Assembly: GCF_013179735.1 (NCBI RefSeq)
Contig: NZ_JABMEG010000001.1
Coordinates: 992,001 to 1,056,000, forward strand
DNA length: 64,000 nucleotides
Source of the DNA: Permianibacter fluminis
GTDB taxonomy: Bacteria > Pseudomonadota > Gammaproteobacteria > Enterobacterales > Permianibacteraceae
Reading direction: 5' to 3'
In this document: piece after piece, positions 47,151 through 57,219 of the stretch
Numbering within the stretch: the stretch's first letter is position 1
Layout of the letters: the number at the start of each line of letters is the position of its first letter
Program-made: the position numbers and the translations under genes
Notes under the pieces: generated by a model
Databases searched by the model: none
The model's input: the letters and a program-made list of their open reading frames with translations, nothing else
Told to the model about the DNA's origin: nothing

Positions 47151-47204
47151 TCCCTGCACCGCTTCACTGTCGGTCGGCCTCACCCCATCGTTGAAGGAAT
47201 TCCC

Positions 47205-48278
47205 ATGACCAGCGCCACGCCCCTGCAAAATGACCGATACCTGCGCGCGGCATTGCGGCAGCCGGTCGATTACACGCCGGTCTGGATGATGCGTCAGGCT
47301 GGTCGCTACCTGCCGGAATACCGCGCCACGCGCGCCCAGGCCGGCAACTTCATGGCGCTGTGCCAAAACCCGGAGCTGGCCTGTGAAGTGACGCTGCAGC
47401 CGCTGCGTCGTTATCCGCTCGATGCCGCGATTCTGTTCTCCGACATCCTGACCGTGCCGGACGCCATGGGGCTCGGCCTCGAATTCGCCCAAGGCGAAGG
47501 CCCGCAATTCCGTAAACCGGTACGTAGCGCCGCCGATGTTGCGCAACTGCCAACGCCAGATATGGCAACCGAACTGCGCTATGTGATGGACGCCGTGCGC
47601 ACCATCCGACGTGAACTGCATGGCAAGGTGCCGCTGATCGGTTTTTGCGGCAGTCCGTGGACCATCGCCACGTACATGGTCGAAGGCAGCGGCTCAAAAG
47701 AATACGCCCACATCAAGGGCCTGATGTACGGCGAACCGAAAACCCTGCACGCGCTGCTCGACAAATTGGCCCGCGTGCTCACCGATTATCTGAACGCACA
47801 AGTCGCGGCCGGCGCGCAGGCGCTGATGATTTTCGATACCTGGGGCGGCGTGCTGAGCCCGGCCATTTATCGCGAGTTTTCGCTGCGCTACATGCAGCAG
47901 ATTCTTGATGGCGTGAAGCGCGAAAATGACGGTCGCCGGGTGCCGGTGTCACTGTTCACCAAAGGCGGCGGTGCCTGGCTTGATGTCATGGCCGAAACCG
48001 GTTGCGACATGCTCGGCGTTGACTGGACCACCGATCTCGCCGATGCCCGCGCTCGCGTGCAGGGCAAAGTCGCGCTGCAAGGCAATCTTGATCCGGGTGT
48101 GCTGTATGGCACGCCGGAGCGCATTCGCGAAGAAGTGGCGCGGATGTTGGCGAGTTATGGTCATGGCTCGGGCCATGTCGCCAATCTGGGCCATGGCATT
48201 CATCAGTTTGTTTCGCCGGAGAAGGCGGGGGTGTTTGTTGAGGCGGTGCATGAGTTGAGTCGGCAGTATCACGTTTGA
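47205..48278 (+). CDS. hemE: Uroporphyrinogen decarboxylase
   Basis: 357 aa. [46 protein letters not shown] and [11 protein letters not shown] are diagnostic. Converts uroporphyrinogen III to coproporphyrinogen III in haem synthesis. Ends the conserved pil-aro-damX-hemE region; the accessory stretch begins right after. Confidence 0.98.
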   Translation: MTSATPLQNDRYLRAALRQPVDYTPVWMMRQAGRYLPEYRATRAQAGNFMALCQNPELACEVTLQPLRRYPLDAAILFSDILTVPDAMGLGLEFAQGEGPQFRKPVRSAADVAQLPTPDMATELRYVMDAVRTIRRELHGKVPLIGFCGSPWTIATYMVEGSGSKEYAHIKGLMYGEPKTLHALLDKLARVLTDYLNAQVAAGAQALMIFDTWGGVLSPAIYREFSLRYMQQILDGVKRENDGRRVPVSLFTKGGGAWLDVMAETGCDMLGVDWTTDLADARARVQGKVALQGNLDPGVLYGTPERIREEVARMLASYGHGSGHVANLGHGIHQFVSPEKAGVFVEAVHELSRQYHV

Positions 48279-48326
48279 GAGCTGGGTATTTCTCAAAAAC
48301 TGAGGCATTGAGGGATTAGTGTCCAA

Positions 48327-48803
48327 ATGGCGTCTACAAAGCTCGAGCTACTACTCCAGGTGTGGCAGCGGCTGTTGCACTCATTCGAGGAAATTGACAG
48401 TGATGAACTCCGAACGCTAAGCGAATCTTGGGAAAGGTCACTGTTACAAATAAACCAACTGCTAACAGCGCCAGAAGCAAGAGGCGCTCGCTCCTCATTG
48501 ATAACGGGGCTGGAGCAAGGGTTGAGGGAAATTCCCGTTTTCCTCTCAAAGCTCAATCCTGCGATTCGTCCCGTAGCTGTTCAGACCTATAATCGCATCG
48601 TTAACGAATGCCTAGATGGGTTCTTCGAAAAAGACGCTCAATCGTTGGAAAAAATCATCAAGAGGGGGCGTTTGGTAAATGAGCGAGAATGGAGTTTGGT
48701 TCGCCATTGGATTGACTTAAGAGAAGGCGATGAAACATGTCAGGCCACCCTCTTGCTTTTCTATAAGTTGATTGACGAATACGAAGCGAAAAAATCTGTG
48801 TAG
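48327..48803 (+). CDS. Uncharacterised helical protein, AT-rich
   Basis: 158 aa. Predominantly helical sequence (KLELLLQVWQRLLHSFEEID, SLEKIIKRGRLVNEREWSLV, ATLLLFYKLIDEY); no signal peptide or known motif. Codon use is clearly more A+T-rich than hemE upstream, and the ATG has no good ribosome site (CCAA precedes it). It lies between the conserved hemE locus and a repeat-rich stretch, so it is likely acquired. It could be a soluble partner or immunity-type protein, but nothing shows this. Confidence 0.6.
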   Translation: MASTKLELLLQVWQRLLHSFEEIDSDELRTLSESWERSLLQINQLLTAPEARGARSSLITGLEQGLREIPVFLSKLNPAIRPVAVQTYNRIVNECLDGFFEKDAQSLEKIIKRGRLVNEREWSLVRHWIDLREGDETCQATLLLFYKLIDEYEAKKSV

Positions 48804-48840
48804 TGTTTCTGCAGTATCCCGAGTTATGTCTCGCAAGCAA

Positions 48841-49045
48841 GGTTTGCCGGGTCTCGCCCCGGCGGGCGACCTTCTTTCTTTGCTCGTGCAAAGAAAGAAG
48901 GCAAAGAAACACGCCCCACGCGCCAGAATCAGATTGGTTGCTTCGGAGACTCCGCCCGTCGCTTCGGCGTTATCGGCTTCGGGCACGTGCTGATGCGGCG
49001 TCCTGCCTTATCAGCACTGCGCTGGCGTCCTTGCCAGCGCACCCG
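48841..49045 (-). repeat. Dispersed structured repeat, diverged inverted copy D
   Basis: On the minus strand the 3' half matches copies A-C: a 14-bp hairpin H3 (CCTTCTTTCTTTGC/GCAAAGAAAGAAGG, 48870-48901) followed by CGCCCGCCGGGGCGAGAC and the GCCGGG/CCCGGC hairpin H4 (48846-48863). Upstream, GGCAGGACGCC is shared, but H1 and H2 are replaced by other hairpins (GTGCTGAT/ATCAGCAC near 48987-49017; TGCGCTGGC/GCCAGCGCA near 49018-49041). Confidence 0.65.
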
Positions 49046-49129
49046 ACCGCTAACGTCGAATCGCCGGCTGGCGCGAATGGGGGCCCCGGGTTCTAGCTGG
49101 GGTTGGTTGCTTCGGCATTGCATCTCAGT

Positions 49130-49212
49130 CTGTCATTCCGGCGAAGGCCGGAATCCATTGTGTTTTCCAAAACCAAATTCAAATTGGATTCCGGCTTTCG
49201 CCGGAATGACAG
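49130..49212. repeat. Long inverted repeat with 28-bp arms (GTCATTCCGGCG type)
   Basis: The arm at 49130-49157 (CTGTCATTCCGGCGAAGGCC and onwards) is repeated inverted at 49185-49212, with one or two mismatches and a 27-base AT-rich spacer. Each arm is itself a short hairpin (CCGGC/GCCGG). The motif belongs to the common GTCATTCCGGCGAAAGCCGGAATCC palindromes of proteobacteria. It lies between copies D and B of the structured repeat. Confidence 0.9.
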
Positions 49213-49230
49213 GTGTGATTTGTTTTTTTT

Positions 49231-49517
49231 TGGCGCGCAGCGTGCCTTTGCCTTTCCCGCCGTCTGACGAGCCGAGCAACGTAATGGAAGCTGGGTTAAT
49301 AGCCCGTAGCGAAGCGAAGGGGCGAGGCAGGACGCCGAAGCCTTTTCAGACTGCACAGGGATGTGCTGTCTGAAAAGCCCCAGCTGGAGTGGAGTAGCGC
49401 AGGGAACCGCTAAAACAGTTTCATCGTTTTAGCGGCGAGGAATACAGGCAATGTTCTTTTGGGTACTTTTCTTGCGCCAAGAAAAGTACCTCGCCCGCCG
49501 GGGCGAGACCCGGCAAT
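49231..49517 (+). repeat. Dispersed structured repeat, copy B
   Basis: 287 bp aligned to copy A at 7237-7515. GGG/CCC hairpin 49293-49305; H1 49342-49377 (TTTTCAGAC with GTCTGAAAA, inner GCAC/GTGC); H2 49407-49435 (CCGCTAAAAC/GTTTTAGCGG); H3 49462-49490 (12-bp arms, loop GCGCC); H4 immediately after. Sits about 135 bp before the aldehyde dehydrogenase gene in the same orientation. Confidence 0.85.
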
Positions 49518-49652
49518 GCCAGCTACTGAGCCACCTCGCCGGGCATGCCGCGAAACCATCAATAAACTGCAACTGACCCCAAGTCACTTACTTCCCAAGC
49601 CCGACTCCCAAGCGTAAGCTTCCGGCTACCCCGGCTTCCGAAGATCCCGAAC

Positions 49653-51071
49653 ATGACCGCCGCGTTGACTGTCATCAACACCCCGAATATCGATCCGCTG
49701 ACCCTGCCATTCGAGCAGCTCAAAGCCGGCTACCAGCGGCAGCTGTTTCCGAGTGAGGACGAGCGGCGGGACCGGCTGAACCGGCTGCTGAAAATGCTGA
49801 AAGCGCACCGCGCCGAATTGGCCGCGGCGATCGATCAGGACTGGAGCGGTCGGGCGCCGACCGAAACCGACATTCTCGAAGTGTTTCCGGCGATTGAGGC
49901 GATCAAGCACAACCGCAAGCACCTGCATCGGTGGATGAAGCCGCGCAAGCAGGGCGTGTCGATCTGGTTCAAGCCGGGCAAGGCCTGGATCCAGCCGCAG
50001 CCACTTGGCGTGGTCGGCATAGTCTCGCCGTGGAATTATCCGTTGTTCCTGACCCTGGCGGCGGTCGCTGGCGCGTTTGCTGCCGGCAATCGGGTCATGG
50101 TCAAGCCGAGTGAATTTACCGGCCGTTTTGGCGAGGTATTGGCGGCAGCGGTCGCGGCCCATTTTGCACCGGACGAACTGGTGGTGATCAACGGCGGCGT
50201 TGAAACCAGTCAGGCCTTTTGTGCATTGCCATTTGATCACCTGCTGTACACCGGCTCGACTGCAGTCGGCAAAGCGGTGATGCGCGCAGCGGCCGAAAAC
50301 CTGACCCCGGTGACGCTGGAGCTTGGCGGTAAATCCCCGGTGATCATCGGCACCGACAGCTCGCTGGTGTTGGCGGCCGAGCGCATCGTCAGCACCAAGC
50401 TGATGAACGCCGGCCAGATCTGCGTGACCGCCGATTACGTGCTGCTGCCGGTCGGCAGTGAAGAAAAATTTGTCAATGAAGCCAAGCGGGTGGCGCGCGC
50501 GCGCTATCCGAACTGGCCGCAGGATTTCAGCGCGCTGGCAACGCCGCGCCAGCGCGAACGCATCGCGGCCGTGATCGCCGATGCCGAAAGCAAAGGTGCG
50601 CAGCTGATCAAGCTGATCGACGCCGAAGATACCGCCACCCATTTTGTCCCGCGCATTGTCTTGCACGCCACTGACGACATGCGGGTCATGCAGGAAGAAA
50701 TTTTCGGACCGCTGCTGCCGGTGCTGTCCTATCGCGCGCTGGTGGATGCCATTGCCTACGTCAACGCCCGGCCACGGCCGCTGGCCCTGTATTACTTCGG
50801 CTACCACCGTCAGGACATCGACAAGGTGCTGCACGAAACCCACAGCGGTGGCGTCACGCTCAATGATTGTCTGCTGCACGTCGGTCAGGAAGCGCTGCCT
50901 TTTGGCGGCATCGGACCGAGTGGCATGGGCCATTACCACGGCGAATTCGGCTTCAATACCTTTTCGAAACTGAAACCGATTTTCCATCAGAGTCGCTACA
51001 ACGGCGCACCGCTTTTGTATCCGCCGTTCGGTGGTCGGGTCCGGGCGATGCTCAAATTCATGTTGGGCTGA
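49653..51071 (+). CDS. Coniferyl-aldehyde-dehydrogenase-type aldehyde dehydrogenase
   Basis: 472 aa. NAD-dependent ALDH fold: IVSPWNYPLFLTLAAVAGAFAAGN, LYTGSTAVGKAVMRAA, LELGGKSP (general base Glu), NAGQICVTADYVL (catalytic Cys) and EIFGPLLPVLSY. The long N-terminal segment and KPIFHQSRYN/GGRVRAMLKFMLG tail are the class-3-like, coniferyl aldehyde DH type. Oxidises an aldehyde to its acid; the natural substrate is unknown. Followed at 33 bp by a Tat-type protein and then a GMC oxidoreductase, so an alcohol-to-acid route is likely. Confidence 0.88.
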   Translation: MTAALTVINTPNIDPLTLPFEQLKAGYQRQLFPSEDERRDRLNRLLKMLKAHRAELAAAIDQDWSGRAPTETDILEVFPAIEAIKHNRKHLHRWMKPRKQGVSIWFKPGKAWIQPQPLGVVGIVSPWNYPLFLTLAAVAGAFAAGNRVMVKPSEFTGRFGEVLAAAVAAHFAPDELVVINGGVETSQAFCALPFDHLLYTGSTAVGKAVMRAAAENLTPVTLELGGKSPVIIGTDSSLVLAAERIVSTKLMNAGQICVTADYVLLPVGSEEKFVNEAKRVARARYPNWPQDFSALATPRQRERIAAVIADAESKGAQLIKLIDAEDTATHFVPRIVLHATDDMRVMQEEIFGPLLPVLSYRALVDAIAYVNARPRPLALYYFGYHRQDIDKVLHETHSGGVTLNDCLLHVGQEALPFGGIGPSGMGHYHGEFGFNTFSKLKPIFHQSRYNGAPLLYPPFGGRVRAMLKFMLG

Positions 51072-51104
51072 TTGCGCACAGAACACCGAACAGGAATTCT
51101 GCCG

Positions 51105-51629
51105 ATGCTGACCCGTCGCCAACTGTTGTTGAGCACGCTGATTGGCGGCGCCGCGCTGGTCGGCTTGACGCTCGCGATCGCGCCCGGTGATGACGCGCCG
51201 GCCGCTCCAGCGGAATTGAAATTTCTCAATGGCGACGATGTGCTGGTGTTGACGGCGCTGATCCCGGCGCTGCTGGACGGCGCGCTGGCAACAGAACCGA
51301 TGCAGCGTAGCCAGCAAATCCAGCAGCTGCTCATCCGGTTTGATCAAGCCCTGCTGCATCTGTATCCACGCACCCAAGCCGAACTGCGTCAGCTCCTGGA
51401 TCTCTTGACCAACAAGGCCGGCCGGGTGGCGGTGGCCGGGGTCTGGAGCAATTGGGCCAACGCCAGCCTGAATGACAAACAGCAATTTCTGAATCACTGG
51501 CGCGACAGTTTTCTGGATTTGCTGCAAACCGCCTATTCCGGTTTGCACAATCTGGTGATGGCGTCTTTTTATGGCGATCCGGCCAACTGGGCCTTGGCCG
51601 GTTATGCCGGACCACCTACGGTGCGGTGA
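51105..51629 (+). CDS. Twin-arginine signal protein, small-subunit-like partner of GMC oxidoreductase
   Basis: 174 aa from ATG 51105. The N-terminus MLTRRQLLLSTLIGGAALVGL is a twin-arginine signal. The rest is helical (DDVLVLTALIPALLDGAL; QIQQLLIRFDQALLHLYPRT; SYSGLHNLVMASFYG-like end). It resembles the small accessory subunits (gluconate dehydrogenase subunit 3 type) often paired with FAD-dependent GMC dehydrogenases. Assignment rests mainly on neighbours. Confidence 0.65.
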   Translation: MLTRRQLLLSTLIGGAALVGLTLAIAPGDDAPAAPAELKFLNGDDVLVLTALIPALLDGALATEPMQRSQQIQQLLIRFDQALLHLYPRTQAELRQLLDLLTNKAGRVAVAGVWSNWANASLNDKQQFLNHWRDSFLDLLQTAYSGLHNLVMASFYGDPANWALAGYAGPPTVR

Positions 51630-51751
51630 ATTAGACGGTATTGATAGCTATGCAGCCATTCGAACGAGAGATCACTCTGTCAATTCGAAGGCTTTCCACG
51701 TTTTACCATTCAGAATCAGCACCATGATGGATTGCTGGCAAGGTGTTTGAG

Positions 51752-51995
51752 TTCCGCCCGTTCGACGAGCCGAGCAGCGGAGTGCAGTTTGGGTTAGTAG
51801 CCCGTAACGCAGTGAAGGGGCGAGGCAGGAAGCCGAAGCCTTTTCTGACTGCACAGGGATGTGCTGTCAGAAAAGCCCCAAACGGAATGAGCAGCGCAGG
51901 GCACCGCGCGTAGCGCGGCTCGGAGCCGGGCATGTTTCTTTGGTGACTTTCTTTCGCAAAGAAAGTCACCCGCCCGCCGGGGCGGGACCCGGCAC
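51752..51995 (+). repeat. Dispersed structured repeat, copy C
   Basis: About 244 bp. GGG/CCC hairpin 51791-51803; H1 51840-51875 (TTTTCTGAC with GTCAGAAAA, inner GCAC/GTGC); H2 51904-51918, a shorter replaced stem CCGCGC/GCGCGG; H3 51942-51970 (13-bp arms GGTGACTTTCTTT/AAAGAAAGTCACC, loop CGC); H4 after it. It separates the Tat protein gene from the GMC oxidoreductase gene. Confidence 0.85.
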
Positions 51996-52036
51996 ATCAG
52001 CCGGCTGAAAAACAACGGAAATAATCAAACCAGCGG

Positions 52037-52090
52037 TGCGGCAACTACCTCACCCAAACCCACGCCCACCCTTCACAGGGGAGGTGGTTA
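52037..52090 (-). repeat. Palindromic repeat, GGTAGTTGCCG family, copy 1
   Basis: The minus strand reads CCTCCCCTGTGAAGGGTGGG, then a G-rich spacer and GGTAGTTGCCGC. The same order (CCTCCCCTGTAAAGGGGAGG, spacer, GGTAGTTGCCGC) occurs at 63949-64000 on the plus strand. It lies in the leader of the GMC gene. Confidence 0.75.
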
Positions 52091-52120
52091 AATATGCTTT
52101 GCAAGCACAGTGAAACACCG

Positions 52121-53725
52121 ATGACGAGCGACTACTTCCACCAAACCTACGCAGACGATCGCTACGACCCCAGCTGGCGCCATATCAACGGCGAAACCCT
52201 GACCGACAGTCTCACGCTCAGCGCCGATGTGGTGATCATCGGTAGCGGTGCCGGTGGCGGTGTCACAGCGGAAATTCTGGCCGAGGCGGGTCTGTCGGTT
52301 CTCATCATCGAAGAAGGGCCGCTGAAAACCGCGAAAGATTTTCGGATGCGCGAAGACGAGGCTTACGCCCAGCTGTATCAGGAGGCGGCCGCGCGCAAAA
52401 CCAAAGACAAGGCGATCAATATTTTGCAGGGCCGCAGCGTCGGCGGCTCGACCACGGTCAACTGGACCTCAAGTTTTCGCACGCCCAAACCGACCCGCGA
52501 ATACTGGCAGCATGAATTCGGCACCACCGGCGTTGATGATGCGGTGATGCAACCGTGGTTTGAGCGCGCCGAAGCGCGCTTTGGCATTGCGCCCTGGCCG
52601 GTAGCGCCCAATGCCAACAATGCCGCGCTGCGCGATGGCGCCGCGCGGATGGGCTGGCACGCTGAAGTGATTCCGCGCAATGTCCGTGGCTGCGCCAATC
52701 TCGGCTACTGTGGCACCGGCTGTCCGATGAATGCCAAGCAGTCGATGCTGATCACCACCATCCCGCATGCGCTGGCACTTGGCGCAACGCTGGTGTCGCG
52801 GGTGCGCATTGAAACGCTGAACTGGCAGGGCAGCCGCGTGCAGTCGGCGACCGGCACCGCGATGGATGCCTTTGGCCAGCATCGCGATGGCGTCCGCGTC
52901 AACGTCACCGGCAAACACTTTGTCCTGAGCGGTGGCGCGATCAATACGCCGGCCTTGCTGCTGCGTTCGCAGTTGCCCGATCCCAATCGCTTGATTGGCG
53001 CCCGTACGTTTCTGCATCCGGTGGTCATCTCGGTGGCGCTGATGCCAACGCCGGTGCATGCCGATGCCGGCGCGCCGCAAAGTATTTATTCCGATGAATT
53101 TGTCTGGAAGCACGGCGTCAGCGAGCGCTGCGGTTACAAACTGGAAGTGCCGCCGGTGCATCCGTTGATCGGATCAACCATCCTGCTGCGGCACGGACTT
53201 GAACACGCCGGGTTCATGCGCGAATTGCCGCGTGTGCAGGCAACGCTGGCGCTGATCCGCGACGGCTTTCATCCGCAGTCGGTTGGCGGCCGGGTCGAGC
53301 TTGATGCGCACGGTGACGCGCTGCTCGATTATCCGGTCACTGGCTACCTGCTCGACGGCATGCACGATGCGTATCTGCGCATGGCGGAACTGCAATTCGC
53401 CGCCGGCGCCGAGCAGGTGCTACCGCTGCACAAGGATGCGACTCCGTATCGCGCGCTCGCACAGGCCAAGACGGCCATCGCCGGCCTGGCGAAAGATCCG
53501 CTGCGCACGCAGATGGTCAGTGCGCATGTGATGGGCGGCTGCGCATTTGGTGAAGACGCGGCGAAAACCGTCTGTGACTCCCACGGTCGCCTGCGCGGTT
53601 TTGACAACCTCAGCGTGCACGACGGTTCGCTGTTCCCGACCAGTCTTGGGGTCAATCCGCAGCTGTCGATCTATGGTCTGGTGATGAAATTGGCCACTGA
53701 GCTTGCCGGCGAGTTGACCCACTGA
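52121..53725 (+). CDS. GMC-family FAD-dependent oxidoreductase
   Basis: 534 aa from ATG 52121; an ATG at 52094 would add nine residues. FAD-binding VVIIGSGAGGGVTAEILAEAG, GRSVGGSTTVNWTSSFRTP, a Cys motif GYCGTGCPMNAKQSM, and the C-terminal NPQLSIYGLVMKLA as in GMC enzymes. Oxidises an alcohol or sugar-like substrate. Together with the ALDH (49653) and the Tat protein (51105) it may form an alcohol-to-carboxylate path, although a structured repeat separates it from them. Confidence 0.87.
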   Translation: MTSDYFHQTYADDRYDPSWRHINGETLTDSLTLSADVVIIGSGAGGGVTAEILAEAGLSVLIIEEGPLKTAKDFRMREDEAYAQLYQEAAARKTKDKAINILQGRSVGGSTTVNWTSSFRTPKPTREYWQHEFGTTGVDDAVMQPWFERAEARFGIAPWPVAPNANNAALRDGAARMGWHAEVIPRNVRGCANLGYCGTGCPMNAKQSMLITTIPHALALGATLVSRVRIETLNWQGSRVQSATGTAMDAFGQHRDGVRVNVTGKHFVLSGGAINTPALLLRSQLPDPNRLIGARTFLHPVVISVALMPTPVHADAGAPQSIYSDEFVWKHGVSERCGYKLEVPPVHPLIGSTILLRHGLEHAGFMRELPRVQATLALIRDGFHPQSVGGRVELDAHGDALLDYPVTGYLLDGMHDAYLRMAELQFAAGAEQVLPLHKDATPYRALAQAKTAIAGLAKDPLRTQMVSAHVMGGCAFGEDAAKTVCDSHGRLRGFDNLSVHDGSLFPTSLGVNPQLSIYGLVMKLATELAGELTH

Positions 53726-53781
53726 ATGTCGGCCGGATGCGCGCGCTTGCCGGCGGCTGCTCGGGCGGGTACTGTGGCGAC

Positions 53782-53808
53782 ACATCGGGAGCACCTCCCG
53801 GTGTTTTC
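53782..53808 (+). terminator. Terminator after the GMC oxidoreductase gene
   Basis: A 10-bp stem ACATCGGGAG/CTCCCGGTGT (one G-U pair, loop CAC) followed by TTTC, 57 bp past the stop. Confidence 0.7.
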
Positions 53809-53868
53809 ACCAGAATGATCTACCTGAACGATCCACAGGATCGAACCACCAGAACGATAGGGACGAAC

Positions 53869-54318
53869 ATGAAGAACATTGTCAAACTGGGTATGGTTGC
53901 TGTAATTGCGATGATGGCGGTGGGCTGTGCCTCGGTGCCGATGGCCACGAAGGAAGTGGACGCGGCTTCGAAGAAATTTATCGCGCCTGCAGACAAGGCC
54001 AATTTGTATATTTACCGCAATGAGTCGATGGGCGCTGCGATCAAGATGCCGCTGACCGTTGATGGTCAACATGTTGGCGAAACTGCTGCCAATACCTTTG
54101 TCCTGCGCCAAGTGGCGCCCGGCCCGCACAAGGTTCAGTCGCTGACAGAGAACAATGCCAGCCTCGACATCACGGCCGAAGCCGGCAAGAACATCTTTGT
54201 CTGGCAAGAAGTGAAAATGGGCATGATGTCGGCCGGTTCGGCGCTGCACTTGATGAGCGAAGAAGAAGGCAAGAAAGGCGTGCTGGAAACCAAGCAAGTG
54301 CAAGGTAGCGGCAACTAA
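53869..54318 (+). CDS. DUF2846-type outer lipoprotein
   Basis: 149 aa from ATG 53869 (AGGGACGAAC upstream). Lipoprotein signal with lipobox AVGC followed by Ala-Ser. ANLYIYRNESMGAAIKMPLTVDGQHVGETAANTFVLRQVAPGPH is the DUF2846 pattern (beta-rich, envelope). Function unknown. Single gene, with its own terminators on both sides. Confidence 0.82.
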   Translation: MKNIVKLGMVAVIAMMAVGCASVPMATKEVDAASKKFIAPADKANLYIYRNESMGAAIKMPLTVDGQHVGETAANTFVLRQVAPGPHKVQSLTENNASLDITAEAGKNIFVWQEVKMGMMSAGSALHLMSEEEGKKGVLETKQVQGSGN

Positions 54319-55239
<921 letters not shown>

Positions 55240-55288
55240 TCGCCCGGCGCTGATCCGGGTCAAGGCGCGGCGCGGGTAAATCCGCCAC

Positions 55289-55346
55289 GCTGGCTGCAGC
55301 TTGTGCACGCGGGCTGCGGCTTATGCAAGCTGGCTGCGCTTTATGA
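55289..55346. repeat. Three imperfect tandem repeats of about 20 bp
   Basis: Units of about 20, 20 and 18 bases (55289-55308, 55309-55328, 55329-55346) sharing G-C-G/T-GGCTGC-G-CTT-TG-A. They lie in the leader just before the ferredoxin start at 55360. No obvious regulatory meaning. Confidence 0.65.
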
Positions 55347-55350
55347 GTGA

Positions 55351-55614
<264 letters not shown>

Positions 55615-55630
55615 ATCCCGGCAATCGCGA

Positions 55631-56308
55631 TCAGGAAAAGTACGACACGTATTCGGCCAGCGACTTCTTGCTAATCACCGGGACCTGGCAGTGTTCCGCC
55701 GGATGACCGACCACCACGATCATTTCCGCTCGCTCGCTTTCCGGTCGACCCAGTAACTCGGCGAGAAAGCCCATAGGGCTCGGTGTGTGAGTCAGTGTGG
55801 CAAGACCAGCATTGTGCAGGGCAGTCAGGAGTATGCCGGTGGCAATGCCAACAGACTCCGGCGCGTAGTAATGCTTGTGCTTGTTGCCGTCGGCATCGAG
55901 ATGCCATTTTTGGCTGAATACCACAATCAGATACGGCGCAATTTCGAGAAATGGTTTCTGCCAGTCGGTGCCGAGTGGTGCTAATGCCTGCAGCCATTCC
56001 TGGCTGGCGCGGCGGGAATAAAATTCTCGCTCTTCCTCTTCGGCCGCGGCGCGAATGCGCTGTTTGATTTCAGCGTTGCTGATCACGGCAAAATGCCAAG
56101 GTTGTTGATTGGCGCCGCTGGGTGCGCTGCCGGCAGCCCACAAGGCTTGTTCAATCACTGCTGCCGGTACCGGTTTTGCTGAAAAATCACGAACCGTGCG
56201 CCGTTGCCGCACCAGGTTGGCGAAATCAGTGCTGCGGCGCAGTCGTTCGGTGTCATCGTAATCAGGTAGTGGTGGCAGCGGGTGCAGGCGAGCGGTGGTC
56301 ATCGGCAT
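55631..56308 (-). CDS. Nitroreductase-family FMN oxidoreductase
   Basis: 225 aa from ATG 56308; ATG 56302 is a close alternative. FMN-binding RQRRTVRDFSAKPV and SAPSGANQQPWHFAVI near the N-terminus, then SVGIATGILLTALHNAGLATL. Closest in feel to the iodotyrosine-deiodinase-like branch, which has this Trp-rich N-terminus and long middle insert. Substrate unknown. Divergent from the patatin gene with a very short gap. Confidence 0.85.
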   Translation of the reverse strand: MPMTTARLHPLPPLPDYDDTERLRRSTDFANLVRQRRTVRDFSAKPVPAAVIEQALWAAGSAPSGANQQPWHFAVISNAEIKQRIRAAAEEEEREFYSRRASQEWLQALAPLGTDWQKPFLEIAPYLIVVFSQKWHLDADGNKHKHYYAPESVGIATGILLTALHNAGLATLTHTPSPMGFLAELLGRPESERAEMIVVVGHPAEHCQVPVISKKSLAEYVSYFS

Positions 56309-56358
56309 AAGTTCGGCTAACGAGAGTGTGTGTGACAACAATACCAACTTCTGCGGCA

Positions 56359-57219
56359 ATGCAAATGACTACACCGATACCTATCGCTACCGCGAAACCC
56401 GCAGCCAAGACGGCCATGGCTGGGATCACATTGCGTGATTGGCTTGCCGAGCAGCCCTATACCCTTACGCTAGGTTCCGGTTTCTTTGGCTTCTTCGGCC
56501 ATTTTGGCGTGCTCAAGGCGCTGCTCGATGCCGGTTTGCCACCGGCGCGGCTGACCGGCGCCAGTTCGGGAGCGCTGGTCGCGGCCTGTTATGCCAGCGG
56601 CATGTCGATCGAAGCGATGCAGCAGTTGCTGTTCACGATGAAGCGGCAGGATTTCTGGGATCCGGGTTGGGCGATCTGGAGGGGCGGCCTGCTCAAAGGC
56701 GAGCAGTTCCGGGCGCAAATGCGCGCGACCTTTCCCTCCACCCACTTTGATGCGCTGCAAGTCCCGCTGGCCTTGTCGGTCTACAACGCCAGCCGTCAAC
56801 GCACCGAGGTAATCGACTCCGGTGATCTGGTCGATGCCACCTATGCCAGTTGCGCCCTGCCAGTGCTGTTCCAGCCACTTCGGCGCAACGGTGAAACGCT
56901 GCTCGATGGCGGCGTCAAAGACCGGCCTGCACTGGCCGCGGTTGCCGATGACGAGCGCGTGCTGATTCACCATCTGGCTGCCAAGTCACCGTGGCGTCGG
57001 GCCGATGATCCGGCGCTGCGGCCGCCACAACGTGGCAACGGCACCACGCTGGTGTTGGTCGGGCTGACCCGCTGCAGTCCATTCAAGCTGGAACGCGGCT
57101 CGTTGGCCTTCGCTGAGGCTTATGCAACGACGACGGCGCGGTTGGCGCAGCCGTGGCAGCCACTAATGTCAGGCAACGTGCACGCTGCGGTGCCGCCAGC
57201 CAACGCGGTCGGACCGTAA
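56359..57219 (+). CDS. Patatin-like phospholipase
   Basis: 286 aa if started at ATG 56359; a GTG at 56326 or ATG 56416 are possible. Glycine-rich oxyanion region GSGFFGFFGHFG, nucleophile elbow GASSG (Ser), and catalytic Asp in LLDGGVKDRPAL, as in patatins. No signal peptide. Possible lipid acyl hydrolase. About 140 bp before pyruvate carboxylase on the same strand. Confidence 0.82.
   Translation: MQMTTPIPIATAKPAAKTAMAGITLRDWLAEQPYTLTLGSGFFGFFGHFGVLKALLDAGLPPARLTGASSGALVAACYASGMSIEAMQQLLFTMKRQDFWDPGWAIWRGGLLKGEQFRAQMRATFPSTHFDALQVPLALSVYNASRQRTEVIDSGDLVDATYASCALPVLFQPLRRNGETLLDGGVKDRPALAAVADDERVLIHHLAAKSPWRRADDPALRPPQRGNGTTLVLVGLTRCSPFKLERGSLAFAEAYATTTARLAQPWQPLMSGNVHAAVPPANAVGP

Noticed and set aside
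49093-49356. Minus-strand frames starting MQSEKASASCLAPSLRYG at 49093-49356 and 51672-51854
   Set aside because: They are translations of the 5' half of the structured repeat (copies B and C); the shared peptide reflects DNA repetition, and stems change in ways that break the protein.
48820-49640. Remnant insertion sequence or transposase
   Set aside because: No transposase-like frame or target duplication; the inverted repeats are internal palindromes rather than IS ends.
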